Assembly: GCA_014529385.2 (NCBI GenBank)
Contig: CM043946.1
Coordinates: 37,524,058-37,588,057, forward strand
From: Adiantum capillus-veneris
Lineage: Eukaryota > Streptophyta > Polypodiopsida > Polypodiales > Pteridaceae
DNA length: 64,000 bases
Reading direction: 5' to 3'
Shown here: positions 55,023-64,000 of the stretch, piece by piece
Layout of the letters: each line of letters opens with the position of its first letter
How positions within the stretch are numbered: position 1 is the first letter of the stretch
Translations under genes and position numbers: made by a program
Notes under the pieces: generated by a model
Told to the model about the DNA's origin: nothing
The model's input: only the letters and a program-made list of their open reading frames with translations
The model's database searches: none

Positions 55023-57006
55023 GTCGAGAAATTTGCGGTCTTGCCAGGAAAGCACCGGGCTTATGGCTGTGAGAGTTTGTGAGAGAACTCAACAAAAACT
55101 ATATGAAGGAGTTAAACCATAGATTCCATGAAGACTAGGGTTTGGAAAGAAGTGCAATCAAAGAAGACTCACCCTTTCTCTCTTGCACTCACACACACAC
55201 AAAGAAAGAACGCAAAAGAGAATGTCAAAACAATACGAAGATGAAAACATCAAGGCTATGGTCATATCGTATCATGGGTAATATGAAAGGGTTAATGGAT
55301 GAGTTAATGGCATTCAATCTTGGCTGACCAAATAGGCTACGAATTGTTCTTTGGAATTGTAGTTTTGTGCTTACCATAATATATATATTTTATCTAGTGA
55401 TTGGGATTAATTGTGTGTACAAATCCTCTTGGTTCATAGCAAGATAACTACGCTTACATCAAAAGAAAAATTATAGTCTATGAGAGGTAGTATGATGGGA
55501 TCCGGTGATAGAAGTATTTCATTGAGCCTTTCAGGGCCGAAGAGAAACACTATACGTTGTTGAAAGTGTATTTTACGGCTAATCCATACGTTAATTCTAA
55601 TAGATCGTACAGAGTGAAAGCGATAGAAATGATTATCATGTGGGTTATTCATCTAGGATAGTATGTGAGAAATGTAGATATGAGAGAAGTGAAGAGATGA
55701 GAAGTTTCCCTCCCAAGCCCTATTCTTGCCCGTAGGCAATAAGGATACTGCGGGGAGAGATGTACCTGTAGCAAAGAGAACCTAGAGAGGATGAATGAAT
55801 GGGAGAGATAGGTTTGGTTAAGGAGATGAGATTAGATACATATATATAAGTTGGATTAGAGATGAAAATGAAAACAACAAGAAATCAAGAAAACATCAAT
55901 GTAGAACATATCTTACTTGAAACCCTTCGGCACCATTATTGATGGAGAGAGAAGAAGAGTGGATAATTCCACCTTGATTGATACGCCAAGTACAACACTT
56001 TCTTTGATTAGAGTTGATCCTCCAAGGATGGCGTACAAGAATGGCTAGTTTTCCTCTAGGAGAAAGTGTAGGCTTGGGCTTATGTTAATGGGGCTAAGTA
56101 CAATTAGGCATTACTACTCACTCCCTCAAGAATTCCTCTCATCAATGGCTTGAATGCTTGAGTTCCTTCCAAGGAAGAAGAGGTCCCCTTTTATAGGTGA
56201 AGGGAACCCACAAGGGTTTACACAAGAAGAGAGGAGCCAGTGTGAACAGGAATTGGAAAAGTTGGAAATGAGCTGTCCCTGCATGATGTGGGCAGACTGG
56301 GATCCAGTATTTTGATCATATCTCCTCAACCATAGCTCCAAATAAAAAAGTAAAAATATGGGCAAAAACTTCAGCTCATTAGCTACGATTTTCATTTTAA
56401 AATCATTCTCCAATTCGGATTGGAACCTTGTGTAAAAAATTCATCAAAATAGGGTCCATTTATGGCAGCAAAAGTCTTCATGTGGTCTCCTTAGCCTTGA
56501 CTTTCATTTAATTCCCAAGGACACCTCATGGCATATGAAAGCATGACATTTCTCCTTGACAAAGTTTTGTAACCATGCTTGCAATAATGCATTAAAATAA
56601 GTGTATCTTTGAAATCATGCCACCTAGTGTCCCACTAGGATTTGATTCTCTCCTAGTAGCTATTTAAAAAGAAATATAAGAAAAGTATAAAAAATACATA
56701 GAATATATATATATTGGAGTTTACCCTAGATATAGGATCTAGCTAGGGTGTGAGATGATAATGAAATAGTAGAAATAAAGAATCAATGCTTTTTGCCCCA
56801 AGTTAAAGAGGCGGAGCTATTGACACTTTTCCCATAGTATTTTTTTGATGGTAAAGTAAGAATACATTACCCTTGAGATAAATAATAAGATGAGATAGAA
56901 AGCTTATTTTTATACTTACATATGCATATGTACACTATAGGAAATATAATTATGTATCTAAAAAGTTACAAGATAACTCTTGTAGCATGTGTTCCCACTA
57001 TGTACA
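55022..57006. other. Gypsy copy 1 LTR and flank, outer edge unresolved; no gene
   Basis: AT-rich with purine-rich GAGAGATGAG runs near 55670-55700. The minus-strand LTR of copy 1 must begin somewhere here. TGTCA starts at about 56563 and 56824 would pair with its CGACA end, but neither flank resembles the copy 2 LTR start. No coding frame is recognised. Confidence 0.4.
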
Positions 57007-58195
57007 TGTCACAACACGATAGCGTGCAAATATTGACCTCGTTCGCCCTCCTGATGCCACTAGGTGCCATCTGACGCACCTGCTGACCTCACGTCGTCGG
57101 CCCGCGGATAGCTTCCTCGAGAAGTTTTACGCGCTACCAACTCCTCCTTATTGTAGAAAAAACACACTAGTATTGATAATAGTGAAAATCGCTGCACTAT
57201 GTACATGTTGTCCTACCTGTACACATGTGGGCCCCACGTAACCACCTGGCTATGGAAATTGGGCAATCCTTTATTTGATGCACCATGCATGTATATGTAC
57301 ATATGCGCAATCCCTTGCTCCAAAAAACTCCTGACAACGTGGCAACCATGGAATGATTTTTCACATAAATATATGCCTAATTTCCTTTAGGAATGTACAA
57401 ATGTCAAGTGTTTTGAAGTGGCACGCTCGTTTTTCCTAGAAAGTTCAATGCGGGCAATCTCGGCCAAAAATAGCAGGTTTCGTGCGCTGGCGTGAAAGAC
57501 ATGTCCAAAATGCTTACCAAGTGGGCAAATGAGGTTCAACATGAAATTTGAGGCCGATAGGATTTTTCCACAATTTTAGGGATTTCTCCCAGCTTGTTTG
57601 GGATTTTTACAAACAAAAAGTGACATTTTTGGGCTAAAAATAGTCAAAAATAGCCTACAAAATGCTTGAAATAGCTAAAAATTCCACATCAACAATGCGG
57701 GAGTTATTGCTCATTCTGTGTGGGAAACTTTAGAGCCAAGAATGATCTCATTTGGGCACATGAGCAAGGAGATACAGCCATTCCTTTAAAGGGTGCTAGT
57801 GCAGTCCCGTGCTGCTTCTACTACATGGTTGAGGCTGTGAGGCCTCCAATTAGGGTTTCCCCTCCTCAAATAACTACTTGGGCTTCTCCAATGAAGTACT
57901 GAAGCTTCCATGAAATGGTCACGATGAAGAATCGAAGCGTAAATTTAGGGTTTTTAATAGGTCGAATGAGCACTGCATCTGTGCAATTGGGAGTGAGGCT
58001 ACACCTAATCTTCACACATACAAGAGTTTTGAGTTAGTATTGGTTCTTTTTCAAAGTGGAGCTTTCATGGATGGAATTCTGTTCTTTTTTAGTGTGTTTT
58101 TGGCTTCAAATCGTCTACCCCTCGCTTGATTTTTCTACGAATCCTCATAGTTAGAGGCCCGACGCTTTCCTAGTCGCACTGCGCACTTCTTGACA
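57007..58195 (+). repeat. Gypsy copy 2 5' LTR (candidate, 1189 bp)
   Basis: Begins TGTCACAACACGATAGCGTG and ends CACTTCTTGACA, giving 5-bp TGTCA/TGACA termini. It lies immediately upstream of the PBS-like TTTTTTTGGTGAACTCC and the gag start at 58282. The end is firm by comparison with copy 1 (GCCCG..GCTTTCCT shared just inside); the start is chosen from the inverted terminus. Confidence 0.6.
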
Positions 58196-58281
58196 CGTTT
58201 TTTTGGTGAACTCCACGTGAAGTAGGCTAGGGTGAGGGTTCAAAATCTTCATTGAAGGTCTCAAAAGAAAGGTTTAAAGCT

Positions 58282-58540
58282 ATGGAGAAACAAGAGCAAC
58301 AGGGGGTTCGGTTTGATCCAGTCACAATGCAAATGTTTCAAGCTTTTGTAGTGTTTATGCAGCAGCAGCAGCAAGCTGCAGAAAGGAGGGAGCTCTCTTC
58401 AATCAAAGCACTTCATCTGTGGTGAAGAAATTGGACCAATTTAAAGTTAAATATGTAACGAAGTATCTTTGTGGATATGTAAAGGAGATGGAGATTCATC
58501 GAGTGCCCGAGCAGAGATGGTGCAAAGTTTTGAAGTTGCT
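58282..58540 (+). pseudogene. Gypsy copy 2 gag, 5' part, frameshifted and interrupted
   Basis: ATG at 58282 (M-E-K-Q-E-Q-Q-G-V-R-F-D-P) matches copy 1 (M-H-F-D-P...M-Q-M-F-Q-A-F). Four CAG codons (M-Q-Q-Q-Q-Q) are a small expansion. Frame changes lie near 58405-58420 and near 58515. At 58540 the gag sequence stops at Val-Ala and resumes at Pro-Glu-Ile-Arg near 59950, either side of an inserted element. Confidence 0.82.
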
Positions 58541-59949
58541 GGGGCATTAGGAGATTTCGGAGGTCTTTTGGAGGGCCTTTTGGTAGAGAGAGGAATATAA
58601 GCTCCTCCAATGAGAGAAGAGCCTACGTTACGTAGAAAATAGATTGATATTAACAAAAATATAAAAGGTGTCCCTCTCCTCATTTAATAATCTAGTGGTC
58701 CTTGAAGACGAGCACTCTCTTTTATTTAATGCGAGCACCTTTTTCAGAAGGTAGATGCGGTGCATTTGATACGGCTTACGTCATCACTAGAATTCAAAAA
58801 TTCACAAAACTATCAAGTGGTGGAAGATTTTGAAACTTTTGATACTGCCAATGCGTCTGGAACACACATATCTCCTAGAAATGAATGTCCAATTGCCTCG
58901 CTTAGACATCCAAAGAGGCCAAAAATGTCAAACACCCCTAAAAGAACATTTTACTAACAGCGCGCGAGGGGGCATTTCAAAATTTTGGAATGCCTCCTCG
59001 CGCGCCGTTAGTAAAAAGGCTCTTTTTCCCTCTTTTCAGGGAGCTTTTTGAGAGGAAAATGTCCAAAAACCTCTAAAAAGGGGCTTTTTGGAAAGATAAG
59101 TGTCCAAAAATCACTAAAAAGAGCTTTGTACTAATGGCACGCGAGGGGGCATTCCAAAATTTTGGAATGCCTCCTCGCATGCCGTTAGTAAAAAGGCCCT
59201 TTTTTCCTCTTTTTAGGGAGCTTTTTGAGAGGAAAATGTCCAAAAACCTCTAAAAAGGAGCTTTTTGGAAAGATAAGTGTCCAAAAATCACTAAAAAAAG
59301 CTTTGTACTAACGGCGCGCGAGGGGGCATTCCAAAATTTTGGAATGCCTCCTCGCGCGCCGTTAGTAAAAAGGCTCTTTTTTCTTTTTTTTAGGGAGCTT
59401 TTTGAGAGGAAAATGTCCAAAAACCTCTAAAAAGGGGCTTTTTGGAAAGATAAGTGTCCAAAAACCCCCAAAAATGGGCTTTGTACTAACGGCGCGCAGA
59501 GGGGCATTCTAAAATTTTAGAATGCCTCCTCGCGCGCCTTTAGTAAAAAGCCCATTTTTGGGGGTTTTTTGACATTTTTTGCCTCTCTGGATGTCGGAAT
59601 GAGACAAGTAGACATTCGTTTTTAAGGTATTTTGGCGTTCCGGATGCATTGGTGGTGTCAAAATCCTCAAAATCTATCACTATTTTACAGTTTGTGACTT
59701 TTCAACTTTCAGTGATGACGTAAGCTGCATTGAATGCGCCGCACCTGCCTCCTGAAAAAGACGCTCGCATTAAATAAAAAAGTGACCGTTTTCAAGGACG
59801 ATTGGGAATATAAATCTACTTTTCAGAGTGTCTGGTTGTCCTTTTGGACATACTCACAAGGTGCAAGTGTATTTTAAAAAAAGTTTCTAGAGAGAGAAAT
59901 ACAATTTCTTACAAGGCCCTCCAAATGACCTCCGAAATTTTCTAATGTT
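58541..59949. mobile_element. Foldback-type element (~1.4 kb) inserted in gypsy copy 2 gag
   Basis: Ends are CATTAGGAGATTTCGGAGGTC (58545 on) and, in reverse complement, CATTAGAAAATTTCGGAGGTC (59947 back). The two arms remain alignable for about 400 bp: GGAGGGCCTT, TTTATTTAATGCGAGC, CTTACGTCATCACT, CCAATGCGTC/CCAATGCATC and AGACATCCAAAGAGGC/CGACATCCAGAGAGGC occur in mirrored order. The centre (58950-59546) is four palindromic units. No protein is recognised. The target gag reads on across it (Val-Ala | Pro-Glu), so the boundaries are known within a few bases. The superfamily is unclear since no clean target duplication is visible. Confidence 0.8.
58951..59546. repeat. Four ~62-bp GC-rich palindromes at 178-bp spacing
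   Basis: Each is TACTAACGGCGCGCGAG..GCATTCCAAAATTTTGGAATGC..CTCGCGCGCCGTTAGTA with a few variants: 58952-59014, 59129-59190, 59306-59367, 59484-59546. Each half is about 30 nt and nearly perfect around AATT. The spacers (CTCTTTTTAGGGAGCTTTTTGAG..GTCCAAAAACCTCTAAAAAGG) are also partly self-complementary. Confidence 0.9.
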
Positions 59950-62070
59950 CCCGAGATTAGAGAGAATGTAAGGGGAGTTAGAACTGAGCATGGGGCAACT
60001 TGGGAAGCATTCAAATTAGCCTTAAAGAAAGAGTATTTCATGGAGGACTCCGAAAGGGTAACAAAGAGGACTTTCTTAGAGTGGGTAGTTCGGCCAAAAG
60101 AGGGGCTCTCGCCTACCAAACTGCTAAGGGAATTTGAATGCCGTTATGATCAGATTTCAAGAACTGAAAAGGCTACTCTAAACTCGGAGAAGACAGAGCT
60201 ATTTTTGCAAGCCGCAGGTAAAGAGATTGAAGAGAAGACGTTAGAGCTACTACTTGAGGATAAGGATGCGGAACAGGGTTTGAAGACTGATTGGAATGAG
60301 GTCAAAGATGCCATTTCACTGCTAGCTAAGCGACAATGACGAAGAGACAAGATGATAGTCAACCCTACTCAATCCCCAGGTGTTCTTGAGAGTCCTATAA
60401 ATCCTGTGATTGTGGTTGCAAAGAGTGAGAAATCCATCTTGGATGATATTGTCAAAGGAATGCAAGAGCTCAAGTTAAAGCTTACAAGGCTAGAAGAAAA
60501 CAGGTCAATCTACAGGGCAACAACTGCAAACTAGAGAAGGCTTTGTCAATAGATACATATGGTGTGATAGTACTGACCATGGAAGGAGGGATTGTGAAAG
60601 TTTTAAAGACGCTTTGACAAAGGAGCTTATTTTCTTTAAAGATGGAAAAATTCACTTAAGTGAAATAGGTAAGCTTCTGGGAACAAACATTGGCAAAGGA
60701 GGGATGAAGAAACTAGTTGAGGAAATGGCTACTAGCCATGCCATCTCAATGGTTGAGGCAGCCGCCTATGGGTTGAAGGTGGATCCTATTAAGAAAAAAG
60801 GATCAATCAAGGTTGGAGAAGAGGAATCTAATGGTATTGGAGAGCTATGGCCATGCACTATAGAAGCTGCTATGAAGGGTAAAATGACTACAGAGGTTTT
60901 ACATGAAGCTGGAGATTGCATTCGGCTTGAAACAGGTTGGAATGACCCTGTGGACCCTTTATCAGTGCATGCATATATTGCCAAACGTCAAGAAAATGAG
61001 GCCATTGTTGAAGAGAAACGTAGGCGCGAGAATGGGGATGAAGGTCCTTCAAAGCGGGCAACGAGGAGTGGAGGTAGAAATAACATAGTGCCTCCTAGAT
61101 CACCTTCCCCGCGACAAATGCCTGCCCCCGAAGTGCCTATGCAAGAAGCCTCTAAAGACAAGAAGAAGGATGCAACAAAATCCAAAGCAAAGGGTCCGGA
61201 GTACAAACTCCAATCCGATATAGAGGCAGCAACAACGGATCTCAAAAAGGTTTTGGAAGAGAGGATTCTAAACATTAAGGTGGAATTTACCTTGGGTGAG
61301 GTCCTTGGTATAGCAAAGCGGGAATTCCACGAAGAAATAATTGATATCACAAAAAGGAAGCGACACTCTCTTACTGAATCTATCCATGTATAGGGTGAAG
61401 AAGAGACTTTAAATGCACAGGGTGTACAGGTCTATGGCGAGCAAGGTGAAGAAACTGTTGTTGGATGCTACAAGTCTAGGGGAGGAGTAAAACACGTTGG
61501 CTTCTTGGATGATGAAGATGAAGTGGAGACCACTCACAAGAGCTACTACTTGAAGAGTCATTGGGCAAGAGCAACTACTGAGACCCTTGTAAAAGTGGGA
61601 GACTTAGAAGAGCCATACATTTTGTTGATATATCATGGGTTGGAAATTAACCTCATGTCAAAGAGTCTTTATCAAAAAGGAAAATGGCCAATCGATATAA
61701 ATCATGGATGGATGATTCATGCAGCAAACAACTCATCAGGGGAGCTGTACGGAGCTTGTCCAAATGTTAAGGTGACTATAGGGGATGTGAAAGATGACCA
61801 TAATTTCTTTGTGCAGGAGATGTCTACATACCCTCTTATCCTTGGGCAGCCATACATCGCTGCTACTCGCATGGAAACCAAGGTGATGGATGATGGGTCA
61901 GCTTATGCAAGGATAAGGAGCAGGGATAAAAGGGTACAGTACAATTCCTTATTGTTTGTGTGGACCATGAAAGGAACCGTGAAAGTCTTAGAGAGAAACC
62001 CTTGCCAAAGACAAATAAAGAATTCAAGGACTACAGGGATATGATGGGTTTTTTCCATGTACCATTGTAG
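59950..62070 (+). pseudogene. Gypsy copy 2 gag-protease, 3' part, multiply broken
   Basis: Colinear with copy 1: M-E-D-S-E-R-V (60040), L-L-E-D-K-D, a knuckle near 60559-60600 whose first Cys is Tyr (Y-I-W-C-D-S-T-D-H-G-R-R-D-C), F-F-K-D-G-K-I-H-L, the D-L-K-K-V-L-E-E-R-I-L block (61240-61275) and protease (61505-61900). Lesions: TGA at 60337-60339 in place of an Arg CGA codon, frame change near 60510, TAG at 61391-61393, frame changes near 61400-61505 and 61940-61990. The protease catalytic Asp is Tyr (TAT at 61631-61633). The gag stop TAG is at 62068-62070. Confidence 0.85.
62046..62052 (+). promoter_or_regulatory. Putative -1 ribosomal frameshift heptamer (gypsy copy 2)
   Basis: G-GGT-TTT in the gag frame, 15 nt before TAG (62068), with the pol frame at -1. 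Same heptamer, frame and spacing as copy 1, although the surrounding sequence differs. Confidence 0.6.
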
Positions 62071-64000
62071 AGCGGGATTGCAGTGGTACAAGAAGAGAAA
62101 GGTTCTCGCATGATGTATATGCAAAGGATACATTTTCTACAGGTTTTGCAGGATTATTAGACTATGGCTCTATTGCTTTTACAAAGTGTGAGGACTTAAA
62201 GCAGGGTGAACGACAACATGTAAATAGTGTACAAAGATGTTTGAAGATGAATGATTTGCTAGAAGATGAAGAATGCATTGCAGGTGTGTTTGATGAGTGT
62301 TCTTTTGTGGATACTATGAAAGATTTGGAGTCTTTAATGGATTGCAATTTTCATATGGGAAGTGAGCTTGTGAAAGTATGCTCAATAGAAATGTACAAGG
62401 TCATTGAGGTTTTCAAAAATGCTCAAGGTGTTGATGTACGAGTGGAGAGTAAGTATAAGTCGTGGCAAAGAAAGTGAAACCAGTGGCATTACCTCTACCA
62501 AAATATTGCACAAATAAGATGGAGCAAGCTGCTTTGCAGCCTAGCCTTTGTAGCCCAAGCAAGATTGGACACAAGTTCACAAAGGATTCTTTGAAAGAGT
62601 TAAAGTTTGGTTGCGAGGATAGTTTGACAAAAGATGAAAAGATATGCTTTGAGGACATGCTTGCCAAACACAAAAAAGATTTTGCATTTGAGCCTTATGA
62701 GATAGGGTGTGTTGATCCATCCATTGTTCCTCCTATGGTGATCTTCACTATCCCTCATGTACCTGGGAACTTGAGACCTATTCCTGTTCCAAAGGCTCAT
62801 TTGCCAAAACTCATTGAGTTGCTTAATGAAAAGATCGAGAGGGGTATCTTGGAGCCTTCTTGTGCTTCGTATTCAAATAGGTGGTTTGCAGTTCCGAAGA
62901 AAAATGGTTCTTTATGCTTTATTCAGGATATTCGACCTGTAAATAAGGTGACAATCAAAAATGTGGGTATAGGGCCAATTGTCGATGAGTTTGCAGAGGC
63001 ATTTGCAGGAAGGGCAATATATTCTGCGGAAGATTTGTACTCAGGGTATGATCAGTTCCAAATAGCAATGGAAAGCAGGGTGCTGACTACCATGAGGAAA
63101 CCCTTGGGTTTAGTAAAGATGTGCACCTTACCTCAGGGGGCAACGAATTCAGTTGCACACATGATGAATGCTATGAACAAAGTCCTACGTGACTTCATAC
63201 TGCAAACTACAATGCCTTTCCTTGATGATGTTCCGATCAAAGGATGTGATGTAAGTGATAAAGATGTGTCTCTAGACTCGAGGGGGTGCCGAAAGTATGT
63301 GGCAACCCATATCAATGATTGTGATAATATCTTGTCAAGGTTGGAAGAGGTGAACCTAACCTTGTCTGGCCAAAAGTCAGTGTTTCGTGTGAATGAAGTT
63401 CTTATTGTGGGACATATGTGCGGGCCATATGGTAGAAGGCCTTGTCCTGAAAAGATTGATGTAATCCAGAGAATGAAAGAGAAATGTATAAATGTCACTA
63501 AGGTTCGAAGGTTCTTGGGTGCATGCATGTTTTATGTTATCTGGATTCCGCATTATGCACATGTAGCAGAGCCTTTGTATCAGATTTTGAGAAAGAACAA
63601 AAAGTTTCAATGGGAAGAAATGCATATCCATGCCATGAGGAAATTAAAGAAGTTGATGCTTATGTCTCCAACTTTGAGAAAAGCAAACTATGAATGTGGA
63701 AGATATGTAATTGTGACAGTGGATACTAGCCCCACAGGAATTGGATGGGCGATTGGGCAAGATGATAATGATGGCAAGCGATATGTGGTGAGGTTTGGAG
63801 CAAAAGTCCTACGTGCTCGTCGTCAATGCAACTATCCATAGGTAAAAAGAGAGTTATGGGGAGTAGTCACAACTTTGAAATGTGACAAAGAGTATTTGAT
63901 AGGAGCAAATGTAATAGTGGAGGGACTGATTGTCTACCCCTTCTTGGAATGATAACAAGTTGCTCAACTCTTGACATTGCTATGTTGAGATGGATTGCCT
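62053..64000 (+). pseudogene. Gypsy copy 2 pol: RT and RNase H, runs off the window
   Basis: Reads in the -1 frame (V-P-x-T-I-V-E-R-D-C...), changes frame near 62455-62465, then RT motifs: R-P-I-P-V-P-K (62773), A-E-D-L-Y-S-G-Y-D-Q (63026, catalytic Asp kept), T-L-P-Q-G-A-T-N-S and M-P-F-L-D-D-V (63212). RNase H T-V-D-T-S-P-T-G-I-G-W at 63717. TAG at 63839-63841 replaces a Gln CAG codon, and a frame change near 63920 follows. The element continues past 64000, so integrase and the 3' LTR cannot be judged. Confidence 0.87.

Noticed and set aside
55022-56826. LTR of gypsy copy 1 ending at TGTCA near 56563 or 56824
   Set aside because: Neither candidate resembles the copy 2 LTR start and no target duplication was visible, so no boundary was called.

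Overview
This is a repeat-dominated, AT-rich stretch of a plant nuclear genome. Evidence: Ty1/copia elements, one with a tRNA-iMet-type primer binding site; GT-AG introns; plant-type HAD phosphatase-like proteins with a D-L-N-G-L motif; LTR retroelements in several states of decay; no operons. One Ty3/gypsy family carries a gag-side region I associate with moss, lycophyte and fungal elements, so a large-genome seed-free plant (fern or lycophyte) is my best guess. The species cannot be fixed from sequence alone.

Region 1 (1-17.3 kb) is the only part with host-like genes. Four coding blocks lie in a sea of one minisatellite family (about 50-bp monomers built into 440-450-bp higher-order units): (a) a two-exon gene for a protein with a ParB/DndB-like D-G-Q-H motif and a C-terminal segment that looks like a degenerate beta-class DNA methyltransferase (2192-4842); (b) a SET-domain exon (6695-7251); (c) an FCP1-like HAD protein with a SAP-like tail (7908-9092); (d) a second FCP1-like HAD exon (14295-15070). 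Each block opens directly at a splice acceptor, so the satellite arrays probably sit in introns or 5' leaders. The monomer points one way from 1 to about 9.6 kb and the other way from about 10.1 to 17.2 kb.

Region 2 (17.7-20.2 kb) is a minus-strand copia fragment (gag, PBS, LTR). Its LTR is split by a 1.34-kb element with 15-bp terminal inverted repeats flanked by TTAA. From 20.2 to 25.4 kb I see no gene, only a large CT/AT microsatellite and a doubtful gag remnant.

Region 3 (25.4-44.2 kb) holds non-autonomous LTR elements on the minus strand. The first, 25441-33195, has two LTRs, a polypurine tract and an eroded PBS, but no recognisable reverse transcriptase. Next come a rearranged zone with an inverted LTR pair (33.9-34.5 and 39.15-39.7 kb) and a 405-bp internal duplication, then a decayed gag - zinc knuckle - double retropepsin element (39.7-44.2 kb). 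Both families share a W-[IV]-P...QGYY...PK motif.

Region 4 (45-64 kb) holds a decayed copia element (minus, 45.1-50.27 kb). It abuts a fairly intact gypsy element (minus, 50.27-55.02 kb) that stops just before integrase. A second, more decayed copy of the same gypsy family lies on the plus strand (57.0 kb to the window end). Both gypsy copies keep the same GGGTTTT heptamer and -1 frame change between gag-protease and pol. The second copy is interrupted by a 1.4-kb foldback-type element with about 400-bp inverted arms and four internal GC-rich palindromes at 178-bp spacing.

I found no rRNA, tRNA or CRISPR features. Frames, lesions and repeats were read by eye; family assignments rest on motif recognition without database searches.
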